Shown here piece after piece: positions 1 to 6,515 of a stretch of 8,974 nucleotides of DNA; positions within the stretch are counted from its first letter, which is position 1; each line of letters begins with the position of its first letter. This DNA comes from Clostridia bacterium (GTDB taxonomy: Bacteria > Bacillota > Clostridia > Monoglobales > Monoglobaceae): assembly GCA_017625185.1 (NCBI GenBank), contig JAGALN010000055.1, positions 1 through 8,974 on the forward strand, given 5' to 3'. The translations under genes and the position numbers were made by a program. The notes beneath the pieces were generated by a model. It worked only from the letters and a program-made list of their open reading frames with translations. It ran no database searches and was not told where the DNA came from.

Positions 1-353
1 CCCATGGGCCCCCGCATTTTGGTCAGTTCTGCCTCAAGCCGGAGAGTTTCCCCGGGAACCACCTGATGCCGGAACTTAAAATTATTGATTCCGGTAAAGA
101 CCGCCAGCTTATCTCTGTTGGCAGGATCCCCGAGGATTACAACAGCACCCACCTGCGCCAGCGCCTCGCAAATCAACACTCCCGGCATGATGGGCCGTCC
201 AGGGAAATGCCCCTGAAAGAAAGGCTCGTTTATGGTTACATTCTTGATACCTACCGCCCTCTTGCCCGGTTCCAAATCAATGATTTTATCCACCAGCAAA
301 AAGGGATACCGATGGGGAATGGTGTTCATAATCTCCTGAATGTTCAGCTCCAT
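1..353 (-). CDS. fabZ: 3-hydroxyacyl-[ACP] dehydratase FabZ, 3' end cut by window edge
   Basis: FabZ dehydrates (3R)-hydroxyacyl-ACP to trans-2-enoyl-ACP in type II fatty-acid elongation in the cytoplasm. Seen: 117 codons from ATG at 351-353, opening [20 protein letters not shown], then the hot-dog-fold active-site segment [18 protein letters not shown]. The catalytic His is at residue 49 and the acidic partner Glu at 63. A further family segment, [14 protein letters not shown], lies at about 91-104. Family members are usually about 140-150 residues, so roughly 25-30 C-terminal residues lie beyond position 1. The start is fixed by an AAAGGAG ribosome binding site (363-369, inside the end of mreB) 9 nt upstream of the ATG. 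Only 3 nt separate it from the mreB stop, so the two genes are almost certainly co-transcribed and probably translationally coupled. No separate promoter was seen. The family call is very secure. Confidence 0.96.
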   Translation of the reverse strand, partial: MELNIQEIMNTIPHRYPFLLVDKIIDLEPGKRAVGIKNVTINEPFFQGHFPGRPIMPGVLICEALAQVGAVVILGDPANRDKLAVFTGINNFKFRHQVVPGETLRLEAELTKMRGPM

Positions 354-356
354 AGG

Positions 357-1382
357 TTAATTCTCCTTTGCTTCAGCGCCTAAGTAGGCATCTAAAATAT
401 CCTGATTATCCATGGCAATCCCGGTCCCTAAAGCAACGCAGGTTTCCGGCTCCTCTGCTACAATGGTCTTGATGCCGGTTTCGGTTTGAATCAGCCGGTC
501 CAGACCATAGAGTACCGCACTTCCGCCAGTGAGCAAAATCCCACGGCTACTGATGTCCCCCACCAGTTCGGGCGGAGTTTCTTCCAGAACGTTCCGGATT
601 TCGTCCACAATAGACATGATGGTTTCGTTCATGGCGTCATAGACCTCATCAGAGGTAACCTGAATGGTCTTGGGCAGTCCCGAAATCAGGCTCCTGCCCC
701 GGACATCCATGGCAAGGAGCTTGTCCCGTTTCCGGGCACAGCCAATCTTAATCTTCACTTCCTCGGCAGTCCGCTCGCCAATTAGGATATTATATTTCTT
801 CCGTATGTAACGGATGATGGCTTCGTCGAGATTATTCCCGGCAATCTTCAAAGACCGGCTGGTTACAATACCTCCTAAGGACAGCACCGCAATATCGGAG
901 GTTCCGCCGCCAATATCTGCAACCATGCTTCCGCAAGGCTGGGTCAGATCAATCCCAACCCCAAGTCCTGCCGCCAGCGGCTCCTCAATTAAGTGTACCT
1001 TTCGTGCCCCTGCCTGCATCCCGGCATCAATGACAGCACGCTCCTCCACCTCGGTCACTCCGCAGGGTACCGAAATCACAACCCGAGGCTTTAACAAGCT
1101 GGCAAAAAACCCCCGCCGTGTCAACCGCTGGAGATAATACCGAAGCATCCGCTCGGTCACCGTATAATCAGAAATAACACCCTCCTTGAGAGGCCGAACC
1201 GCCACAATATTCCCCGGAGTCCTGCCCAGCATCTGCTGCGCTTCTCTTCCAACTGCCAGAAGCCGGTTGGTGTCCTTATCCACTGCCACCACCGACGGTT
1301 CCCGGACAACAATCCCCCTGCCTTTCACATAAAAAAGTATGGTGGATGACCCCAAATCTATTCCAATGTCCTGTCCAAACAT
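357..1382 (-). CDS. mreB: MreB/Mbl-family rod-shape-determining actin homologue
   Basis: A bacterial actin that polymerises on the inner face of the membrane and directs sidewall peptidoglycan synthesis. The protein has 341 residues, normal for MreB/Mbl/MreBH. Seen: N-terminal phosphate-1 loop GIDLGSSTILFYVKGRGIV (7-25), family block GRTPGNIVAVRPLKEGVI (53-70), VISVPCGVTEVEERA (102-116), the EEPLAAGLG segment (133-141), the phosphate-2 loop ADIGGGTSDIAVLSLGG (155-171) and the adenosine motif LLTGGSAVL (283-291). The phosphate-1 loop reads GSST, where the common MreB/Mbl sequence (from memory) is GTAN. This is a mild deviation in an otherwise intact protein. It cannot be assigned to MreB versus Mbl from sequence alone. 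An AAAGGAG ribosome binding site lies 11 nt before the ATG. Transcription likely starts from the promoter at 1440-1468 and continues into fabZ. An mbl-type gene near fabZ is known from Firmicutes such as Bacillus subtilis, which supports the assignment. Confidence 0.95.
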   Translation of the reverse strand: MFGQDIGIDLGSSTILFYVKGRGIVVREPSVVAVDKDTNRLLAVGREAQQMLGRTPGNIVAVRPLKEGVISDYTVTERMLRYYLQRLTRRGFFASLLKPRVVISVPCGVTEVEERAVIDAGMQAGARKVHLIEEPLAAGLGVGIDLTQPCGSMVADIGGGTSDIAVLSLGGIVTSRSLKIAGNNLDEAIIRYIRKKYNILIGERTAEEVKIKIGCARKRDKLLAMDVRGRSLISGLPKTIQVTSDEVYDAMNETIMSIVDEIRNVLEETPPELVGDISSRGILLTGGSAVLYGLDRLIQTETGIKTIVAEEPETCVALGTGIAMDNQDILDAYLGAEAKEN

Positions 1383-1405
1383 GTGATTTTGTGCTCCTTT
1401 ATAAA

Positions 1406-1437
1406 TATTACAAACATGTTACAAAATTGTTACAAAA
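1406..1437 (-). repeat. Three direct repeats, 11-bp period, in the mreB leader
   Basis: On the plus strand TTACAAA (TTTGTAA on the transcribed strand) occurs at 1408-1414, 1419-1425 and 1430-1436, exactly 11 bp apart. The last two copies share the ten bases TGTTACAAAA (1417-1426 and 1428-1437). The first, TATTACAAAC, matches 8 of 10. The array starts at the predicted transcription start and fills the first half of the leader. Near-helical spacing suits side-by-side binding of a protein to one face of DNA. The binding factor is unknown. Confidence 0.55.
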
Positions 1438-1439
1438 AT

Positions 1440-1468
1440 ATTTTACACTATCTTGAAAAGCATGTCAA
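1440..1468 (-). promoter_or_regulatory. Sigma-A promoter for mreB-fabZ
   Basis: On the minus strand, TTGACA (1463-1468) is followed by a 17-bp spacer and TAAAAT (1440-1445). The -35 is a full consensus match and the -10 matches 5 of 6. The predicted start is near 1433, giving a leader of about 50 nt before the mreB ATG. No other promoter of similar quality was seen in the intergenic region. Confidence 0.8.
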
Positions 1469-1472
1469 TGGT

Positions 1473-1479
1473 TTCGACA
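1473..1479 (-). promoter_or_regulatory. Possible Spo0A (0A) box upstream of the mreB promoter
   Basis: The minus strand reads TGTCGAA, the core Spo0A-box sequence, ending 4 bp upstream of the -35 hexamer of the mreB promoter. Spo0A-activated sigma-A promoters carry boxes near this position. A 7-bp match is weak on its own, and sporulation ability cannot be judged from this window, so this is a placement-supported guess only. Confidence 0.3.
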
Positions 1480-1501
1480 GAATATTTTAAAAAATGTTGG
1501 G

Positions 1502-1607
1502 TGAAAATTCGGCAATCCGTGCTGATGAATTAAATATTAATATTGTAGGGACCGGCGTTCCCGCCGGTCCCTACAATGGTTAATGGCAAAGATTGCCTGA
1601 TTTTCAA
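1502..1607. repeat. MITE-like element: inverted ends around a perfect palindrome
   Basis: The left end TGAAAATTCGGCAATC (1502-1517) is matched in inverted orientation at 1591-1606, where the minus strand reads TGAAAATCAGGCAATC, 14 of 16 identical. Between them lies the palindrome at 1542-1577. There is no coding capacity. A third copy of the end motif occurs at 8518-8534 after the transporter gene. The arrangement resembles a miniature inverted-repeat or REP-type element. No convincing target-site duplication was found. Mobility is inferred, not shown. Confidence 0.5.
1542..1577. repeat. Perfect 16-bp inverted repeat, possible metG terminator
   Basis: The arm ATTGTAGGGACCGGCG (1542-1557) and its exact reverse complement (1562-1577) flank the 4-nt loop TTCC. 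On the minus strand it lies about 36 nt after the metG stop and is followed by an A/T-rich stretch without a proper T tract. It could stop transcription weakly or by RNA folding, but it is not a textbook intrinsic terminator. Its GTAGGGACC...GGTCCCTAC form looks like a dispersed palindromic repeat. Confidence 0.7.
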
Positions 1608-1613
1608 GTACGA

Positions 1614-3656
1614 CTAAAATTCAATCTGGCTTTCGTGCATAGGGAAGAAATCAAACCTCGGCTCTAGGAACTTGAGCTGGTGCTCTTCTCCGCTGACGAA
1701 ATCGTAAAGGGTATCAAAAATTCGGTTCCAATCCCAGAATTCTTCCCCCAGGTTTAAATAATCAAGCAACAGCTCGGTTCCCTCCGGCGCCACCGGGTGC
1801 ATCAAAACTGTCGCCACCCGCACCATATGGAAGACATCCCGAAGCACCTGCATTCTGAGTTCGTTGTTGTCTTCCTTGTCGGCTACGGCAATATTCTTTG
1901 CCCAGTACTTGTTGGCATTGCGGATATAAGTGTCCATCAGGCTCATCACCGAATGGAATTCCTGCCGATACATAAACCGCTCAAACTTCAGGATGGTTTC
2001 CTTGCCCTCTTTGAGCACCTCTTCGGAGATCTCCCCAAAGGGAAGCTTGCCTTCATTGTATTTCTGGGCAGTATAGAAGCAGGACCGTGCCACCCGGTTA
2101 AAGACATTGGAAAGCAATTTGCCCTCCTTGAGCACCGGGTCGGCATCCTTTTCGCCGGCAATGGGGTTTAAGGGCTTGGGCTGGAAGCTGACGCTCTTTA
2201 AGCCAAGTCCCAGACTCAAAAAATGTGCCCGGAGCTGTTCTGCCGTGTAGTAGTCCAGCAAATCCTCTGCCATAGGCGGCTTTACTGCACCGCTGGAGCT
2301 TGCCTTTTTGTTCAAAAACAGGATATGATTGTTGGCAACCAGGGTGGGCAGGGTCAGTTGACCATCCTTGGGGGATGCGGTCAGGGTCCCTTTTTTGCCC
2401 TGGGTCGCCATAAAGAGAACCATCTCTGCAATACCATAGAAATAGATGTTGTCCTGACCCATAAACTGGTAAACCCGGGCATCCTCGCTGCACCAGAACT
2501 TTTTCCATTCGTTCTCATCCTTGCCAATGCTCTTTAGATAGGTCTTGGTAAAGGAGATGGGTGCCCAGAGGGATTCCGGCCATACCCAGATGGTCAGTCC
2601 GGTTTCTCCCTCAATGACGGGGGCAGGAACACCCCATTCGATGTTCCCGGTCAGCCGGAAAGGCACCAGGGTTTTCCCGGCACGGAACCGGATATCGTGG
2701 GCATTCAGAACCGCTCTTGCGGCATCCCGCTCCGCCAAATCCTTGAATTCCAGAGAGAAGGAGGTCTTGTTTGCCGCCGTGTTCAAGCCATGGGGGGGAA
2801 GCTCCGCCTTAATCTTCTCGTACTCTTCGGTGTACTCGTTCTTCACATAGAGCATGGGGGGCGTCATGAACTCCCCGATTGTGTTGGCAACCAGAGGACG
2901 GACATCCTCTCTTCCCGAAATATTCTTCACATAGTCCTCCATCAAGGACTGGAACTTGGTCAAGTCAATATACCAGTTGGTCACATCCCGCATCTCAGGA
3001 GTTTCCCCGGACAAGGTACTCTTGGGGTCAATCAGTTCCTCGGGCATATACTGGTGACCCATGGAGCACTCGTCGGCATAACCCTTATCCGAATTACAGT
3101 TTTCCACCGGGCACTTGCCCACCACCTGTCTGCCGTTTAGGAATTGTCCCGCTTTGGCATCGTAGAACTGGCGGGTCACCAGTTTTTCCAAATACCCGTT
3201 TTCGTACCAGAGCTCCATCAACTCTCGGGTGAGCTTTTCGTGCTCCTCTTTGGCATCGTCAAGTCCGGATGCCGCAAAAAGGCTCAGACTGATGTTGTAA
3301 TCGCCCAGGGTTTTCTTCTGGCTTTCGTGGTTGCTTCTCACAAAATCCTCAATGGTGCCGTCAAAGCCCTGCTCCTCACAAAGGGCACGGTAGCTCTCTG
3401 CAATGGGGGAGCCGTAGCAGTCGGTACCGGATACAAAAACCACATTATCCTTGTCGATTCTGTCCCGGAGGAACCGTGCCATCACGTCCGCCTGAACAAA
3501 CACTCCGCCCACATGGCCGAAGTGAAGCTTTTTGTTACCGTAAGGCATACCGCCGGTGATGACGGCACGTTTAGGGAACTCCGGTCTTGGTAAGTCCAGA
3601 ATGTTCTCCCGTTCTCTTCGAAAGTCCCGAGCATCGGGACGGTTATCTTTTCCCAT
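1614..3656 (-). CDS. metG: Methionyl-tRNA synthetase, variant with KASSS loop
   Basis: A class I aminoacyl-tRNA synthetase expected to charge tRNA-Met in the cytoplasm. The protein has 680 residues. Seen: Rossmann-fold start AVITGGMPYGNKKLHFGH with HFGH (45-48) as the HIGH motif, SGTDCYGSPIA (76-86) matching the MetRS segment GxDxHGTP, and a zinc-knob region with C182, C187, C197 and H201. The knob is followed by EELIDPKSTLSGETPEMRD, close to the zinc-containing MetRS type. GNIEWGVPAP (337-346) and YQFMGQDNIYF (396-406) follow, then a helical anticodon-binding region. The KMSKS loop reads KASSSG (451-456), so its second lysine is serine. About 70 residues (265-335) between the knob and WGVP look longer than usual. 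No C-terminal tRNA-binding (EMAP-like) domain is evident. The start has AAAGGA upstream and lies 15 nt after the gltX stop, so it is the second gene of that operon. It could be a second, specialised MetRS. Confidence 0.88.
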   Translation of the reverse strand: MGKDNRPDARDFRRERENILDLPRPEFPKRAVITGGMPYGNKKLHFGHVGGVFVQADVMARFLRDRIDKDNVVFVSGTDCYGSPIAESYRALCEEQGFDGTIEDFVRSNHESQKKTLGDYNISLSLFAASGLDDAKEEHEKLTRELMELWYENGYLEKLVTRQFYDAKAGQFLNGRQVVGKCPVENCNSDKGYADECSMGHQYMPEELIDPKSTLSGETPEMRDVTNWYIDLTKFQSLMEDYVKNISGREDVRPLVANTIGEFMTPPMLYVKNEYTEEYEKIKAELPPHGLNTAANKTSFSLEFKDLAERDAARAVLNAHDIRFRAGKTLVPFRLTGNIEWGVPAPVIEGETGLTIWVWPESLWAPISFTKTYLKSIGKDENEWKKFWCSEDARVYQFMGQDNIYFYGIAEMVLFMATQGKKGTLTASPKDGQLTLPTLVANNHILFLNKKASSSGAVKPPMAEDLLDYYTAEQLRAHFLSLGLGLKSVSFQPKPLNPIAGEKDADPVLKEGKLLSNVFNRVARSCFYTAQKYNEGKLPFGEISEEVLKEGKETILKFERFMYRQEFHSVMSLMDTYIRNANKYWAKNIAVADKEDNNELRMQVLRDVFHMVRVATVLMHPVAPEGTELLLDYLNLGEEFWDWNRIFDTLYDFVSGEEHQLKFLEPRFDFFPMHESQIEF

Positions 3657-3671
3657 CGTTTTATCCTTTCT

Positions 3672-5312
3672 TTAAGCCATAGCTTTTTCGATCCGACGCC
3701 GCATAGCAGCTTCGCCAATAATGTGGTTGATTTCCCACAAGTCCGGGGAGTTGGTTCTGCCAACCACTGCCACCCGAATCACGTTGCTCACGTCGGTGAT
3801 ACTGCCTTTGTATAAATCCGGGTTCTTCTTGTAATCCTTGGGTTTTAAGGCATAATTAAGACTCTCGGCAATCTCCCGCACCTTCTGGAACCAAGCAGAA
3901 TTGTCATCTGCGTGGTCGTAGGAGTTCAGGTACCGGGTGAGAATCTCTTTCCTGTCATCCATGCTCACGTTCTCGGGATAGGGACTCTCGGGAACAAAGC
4001 TTTCATCAAAGTAGAAGGAGAGGAACTGCCGTGCCTGCTTCCAGTTGGTCAAATCCTTTCGGGGACGGTCCCCGGTTCTGCCAACGTCGATAATCCGCTC
4101 CGAAAAGGCACGGTCTGCGGTAAAGAGCCGATAAAAGTCCGGATCGTATTCCCGGAGCCATGCCGCCATTTTATCATAAATTTCGCAAGCCGGAATCCGC
4201 AACAGGGTTTCCTGACTGACGCTGTCAAACTTCATCATATCAAAGAGCGCACCGGAGTTGCTCATCTTCTCCAGGGTAAAGGCAAACTCGTTCAGGTCAG
4301 CATCCGGATTCTCCAGCCGCCATTCCTCAAAGTTAGAGTTTAAGACGGTCATCAAATATTCCCAAACCGCCTCGGGGACATACCCCGCCTCCCGGTAGTA
4401 ATTAAGGCCCAGTTCCGGGTCCTTCCGTTTGGAGAGCTTCCGCTTGGTGTCCCCATCCATCTTCATAAGAACCGGCGTATGACAGAAAACCGGTCTCTGC
4501 CAGCCAAGGGTGTCAAAAAGCTGGGCGTGCATGGGAGCGGTGGAGAGCCATTCCTCCCCACGAACCACATGGGTTGTCCGCATGAGATGGTCGTCCACCA
4601 CATGGGCAAAGTGATAGGTGGGAATACCGTCGGACTTTAGGAGGACGAAGTCCTGATAATTTTCCTGTAATTTCAAGGTACCCCGGATTCCGTCGAACAG
4701 CTCCACGGTGTTTTCGATATCCCCGCTGGAGCGGAACCGGAGCACATATTCCTCCCCGGCGGCAATTCGCTTTTCAATTTCTTCGTAAGACAGGTCCCGG
4801 CAAACCGCCCACTTGCCGTAGTAGCCAAAGTTGTCCTTGCCGGCAATCTGGGTTTCCCGCATCTGGGTCAGCCGCTCTTCACTGCAGAAGCAGGGATAGG
4901 CAAGACCCCGACGAACCAGCTCCTTGGCAAAACACTGGTAAATGTCCTTCCGTTGCCGCTGCCGGTAAGGCCCGTAGTTTCCGTTGTCCCCATCCACTGT
5001 GGCTCCCTCGTCAAAGGAAATACCAAAATACGCCATCGCAGAGAGGACCAGTTCTACCGCACCGGGAACCTCCCGCTTGGCATCGGTGTCCTCCACCCGG
5101 AGGAAGAATCTGCCGCCGCTCTGGTGGGCGAGCCGCTCCCCAATGATGGCGTTATAGAGATTTCCTAAGTGGACAAAGCCGGTGGGACTTGGCCCGATAC
5201 GGGTCACCTTGGCACCCTCAGGCAGGTTCCGCTGGGGGAACTCCCTTTCATAGTCTTCAGGAGATTGGGTAATATGCGGAAACAACAGCTCCGCCAAACG
5301 ATTGAAATCCAT
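3672..5312 (-). CDS. gltX: Glutamyl-tRNA synthetase
   Basis: Attaches glutamate to tRNA-Glu (and to tRNA-Gln if the organism uses the transamidation route) in the cytoplasm. The protein has 546 residues, somewhat longer than the typical ~480. Seen: an N-terminal extension of about 35 residues, then TRIGPSPTGFVHLGNLYNAI with HLGN (48-51) as the HIGH-type motif, followed by FFLRVEDTD (69-77) and the zinc-subdomain cysteines C141, C143 and C171. FAHVVDDHLMRTTHVVRGEEW (235-255) and the KMSKS-type loop KRKLSKRKD (290-298) come next. The C-terminal helical part ends near SPDLWEINHIIGEAAMRRRI. HLGN replaces the usual HxGG/HxGH ending, a small deviation. A GAGG ribosome binding site lies about 9 nt before the ATG. 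It is transcribed from 5361-5389 together with metG. A nondiscriminating specificity cannot be told from sequence. The leader is about 42 nt with no T-box. Confidence 0.93.
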   Translation of the reverse strand: MDFNRLAELLFPHITQSPEDYEREFPQRNLPEGAKVTRIGPSPTGFVHLGNLYNAIIGERLAHQSGGRFFLRVEDTDAKREVPGAVELVLSAMAYFGISFDEGATVDGDNGNYGPYRQRQRKDIYQCFAKELVRRGLAYPCFCSEERLTQMRETQIAGKDNFGYYGKWAVCRDLSYEEIEKRIAAGEEYVLRFRSSGDIENTVELFDGIRGTLKLQENYQDFVLLKSDGIPTYHFAHVVDDHLMRTTHVVRGEEWLSTAPMHAQLFDTLGWQRPVFCHTPVLMKMDGDTKRKLSKRKDPELGLNYYREAGYVPEAVWEYLMTVLNSNFEEWRLENPDADLNEFAFTLEKMSNSGALFDMMKFDSVSQETLLRIPACEIYDKMAAWLREYDPDFYRLFTADRAFSERIIDVGRTGDRPRKDLTNWKQARQFLSFYFDESFVPESPYPENVSMDDRKEILTRYLNSYDHADDNSAWFQKVREIAESLNYALKPKDYKKNPDLYKGSITDVSNVIRVAVVGRTNSPDLWEINHIIGEAAMRRRIEKAMA

Positions 5313-5360
5313 GCTAGCTACCTCTTTCGTGTAAATTTCAGGGGTTCTTTCTAAAACTTT

Positions 5361-5389
5361 ATTTTACCCGTTTTTTCTAAAAAAGTCAA
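5361..5389 (-). promoter_or_regulatory. Sigma-A promoter for gltX-metG
   Basis: On the minus strand, TTGACT (5384-5389), a 17-bp spacer and TAAAAT (5361-5366). Each hexamer matches the consensus at 5 of 6 positions. The predicted start is near 5354. The short leader holds no visible riboswitch or T-box. Confidence 0.78.
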
Positions 5390-5421
5390 GGTTTTGCGGG
5401 AATTAAATGGAAAATGCCCCT

Positions 5422-5452
5422 TTGCGTATTTTTTTGCAAACCGGCATACACT
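5422..5452 (+). promoter_or_regulatory. Weak candidate promoter for bsh
   Basis: TTGCGT (5422-5427) and TACACT (5447-5452) are separated by 19 bp; CATACA (5445-5450) would give a 17-bp spacing. Neither is strong. This is the only reasonable sigma-A-like arrangement between the divergent gltX promoter and the bsh ribosome binding site. Confidence 0.35.
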
Positions 5453-5477
5453 AAAGAAAAAGACTGGAGGGACTACC

Positions 5478-6464
5478 ATGTGTACCGCTATAACCTATAC
5501 CACAAAGGACCATTATTTTGGGAGAAACCTGGATCTGGAGTATTCCTACCGGGAAGCCGTAACTATCACGCCCAGGAATTTTCCATTTTCTTTCCGGCAT
5601 CAGCCGGAACACCAACAGCACCATGCCATAATCGGAATGGCGTATGTGGTGGAGGATTACCCTCTCTATTATGACGCCATCAACGAAAAGGGTCTGGGCA
5701 TGGCGGGGCTGAACTTTCCCGGCAACGCCCGATATCTGGAGCCGGAAAAAGGGCGGGAGAACCTTGCCCCCTTTGAATTCATCCCCCGGATTTTGGGGCA
5801 GTGCGAAAGCGTGGTTGCAGCAAAGGAAGCCTTAAAGAACATTCGGCTGGTCCGGGAAAATTTCAGCCCAGAACTGCCCTCTACACCCCTTCACTGGATG
5901 ATTGCGGACAAAAACACCTCTATTGTGGTAGAGCCAAGGGAGGAAGGTCTTCGAATTTATGACAATCCGGTGGGGGTTCTGACCAACAACCCGCCCTTTG
6001 ATATGCAGATGCTTTGGCTGACTAATTTTATGGGTATTTCCCCGGAGCCTCCCCAAAACCGCTTAGGCAAAACAGTGCATTTAAAACCGTATAGCCGGGG
6101 CATGGGCGGAATTGGTCTCCCCGGAGATTTGTCTTCGGCGTCCCGGTTTGTGAGAGCCGCCTTTGTCAAAACAAACGCCGTATCCGGCACCGGCGAAGCA
6201 GAAAGCGTCAGTCAGTTCTTCCACATCCTTGGGTCGGTGGAGCAGCAACGAGGCTGTGTCCGGCTGGAAGAGGGTGGGTACGAAATCACAAGGTATTCCT
6301 CCTGCTGTAATCTGGACAAGGGCATCTACTATTACACCACCTACGAAAACCGTCGAATTACAGCCCTGGAGCTTCACCGGGAAGACATCGGCGGAAATCA
6401 GCTTGTCTGCTATCCCTTGGAAGAGGGGGAGCAGATTTGGTACCGAAACCGACAAACAACTTGA
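5478..6464 (+). CDS. bsh: Bile salt hydrolase (choloylglycine hydrolase)
   Basis: An Ntn-family amidase that removes glycine or taurine from conjugated bile salts, acting in the cytoplasm. Seen: 328 residues, the usual length, and no signal peptide. The family's catalytic positions are all present: Cys2 (MCTAITY), Arg16 and Asp19 (FGRNLDLEYS), Asn79 (GLGMAGLNFPG), Asn170 (GVLTNNPPF) and Arg223 (LSSASRFVRAAF). The start at 5478 is chosen because the initiator Met must be followed by the nucleophile Cys; GGAGG lies 7 nt upstream. The longer frame opening at 5394 would bury that Cys and is rejected. Complete conservation favours a true bile salt hydrolase over a penicillin V acylase, but substrate preference (glyco- versus tauro-) cannot be set from sequence. 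It is divergent from gltX. No terminator follows, so read-through into deoR is possible. Confidence 0.93.
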   Translation: MCTAITYTTKDHYFGRNLDLEYSYREAVTITPRNFPFSFRHQPEHQQHHAIIGMAYVVEDYPLYYDAINEKGLGMAGLNFPGNARYLEPEKGRENLAPFEFIPRILGQCESVVAAKEALKNIRLVRENFSPELPSTPLHWMIADKNTSIVVEPREEGLRIYDNPVGVLTNNPPFDMQMLWLTNFMGISPEPPQNRLGKTVHLKPYSRGMGGIGLPGDLSSASRFVRAAFVKTNAVSGTGEAESVSQFFHILGSVEQQRGCVRLEEGGYEITRYSSCCNLDKGIYYYTTYENRRITALELHREDIGGNQLVCYPLEEGEQIWYRNRQTT

Positions 6465-6489
6465 CACTTGTGGAGTTGTGTGGTATTAT
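6461..6489 (+). promoter_or_regulatory. Near-consensus sigma-A promoter for deoR-transporter operon
   Basis: TTGACA (6461-6466), a 17-bp spacer and TATTAT (6484-6489), preceded by TG one base before the -10 (extended -10). The -35 box overlaps the bsh stop codon TGA (6462-6464). The predicted start is near 6496, leaving only about 20 nt before the TTG start. A promoter this strong next to a repressor gene suits autorepression; no clear operator palindrome was identified. Confidence 0.85.
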
Positions 6490-6515
6490 GTGCGTATGTT
6501 TGGAGGTGTATAACC

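Noticed and set aside
66..383. Plus-strand open frame of 105 codons over fabZ
   Set aside because: The minus strand here encodes FabZ with its full active-site motif; the plus frame has no family resemblance.
2098..3593. Several open frames of 100-150 codons on both strands inside metG and other genes
   Set aside because: They have no recognisable domains and lie in alternative frames of well-supported genes; long shadow frames are common at this base composition.
5313..5360. T-box riboswitch before gltX
   Set aside because: The leader is only about 42 nt and lacks the T-box sequence AGGGTGG-ACCGCG and any terminator/antiterminator pair.
5394..5477. Upstream in-frame extension of the bile salt hydrolase
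   Set aside because: It would place the catalytic Cys inside the chain. Ntn hydrolases of this family need Cys at position 2 exposed after Met removal, and GGAGG is 7 nt before the ATG at 5478.
6468..6515. ATG start for the DeoR protein at 6468
   Set aside because: It lies between the -35 and -10 of the promoter, has no ribosome binding site, and adds 16 residues (MWSCVVLCAYVWRCIT) unlike the family. TTG at 6516 has GGAGGT at proper distance.
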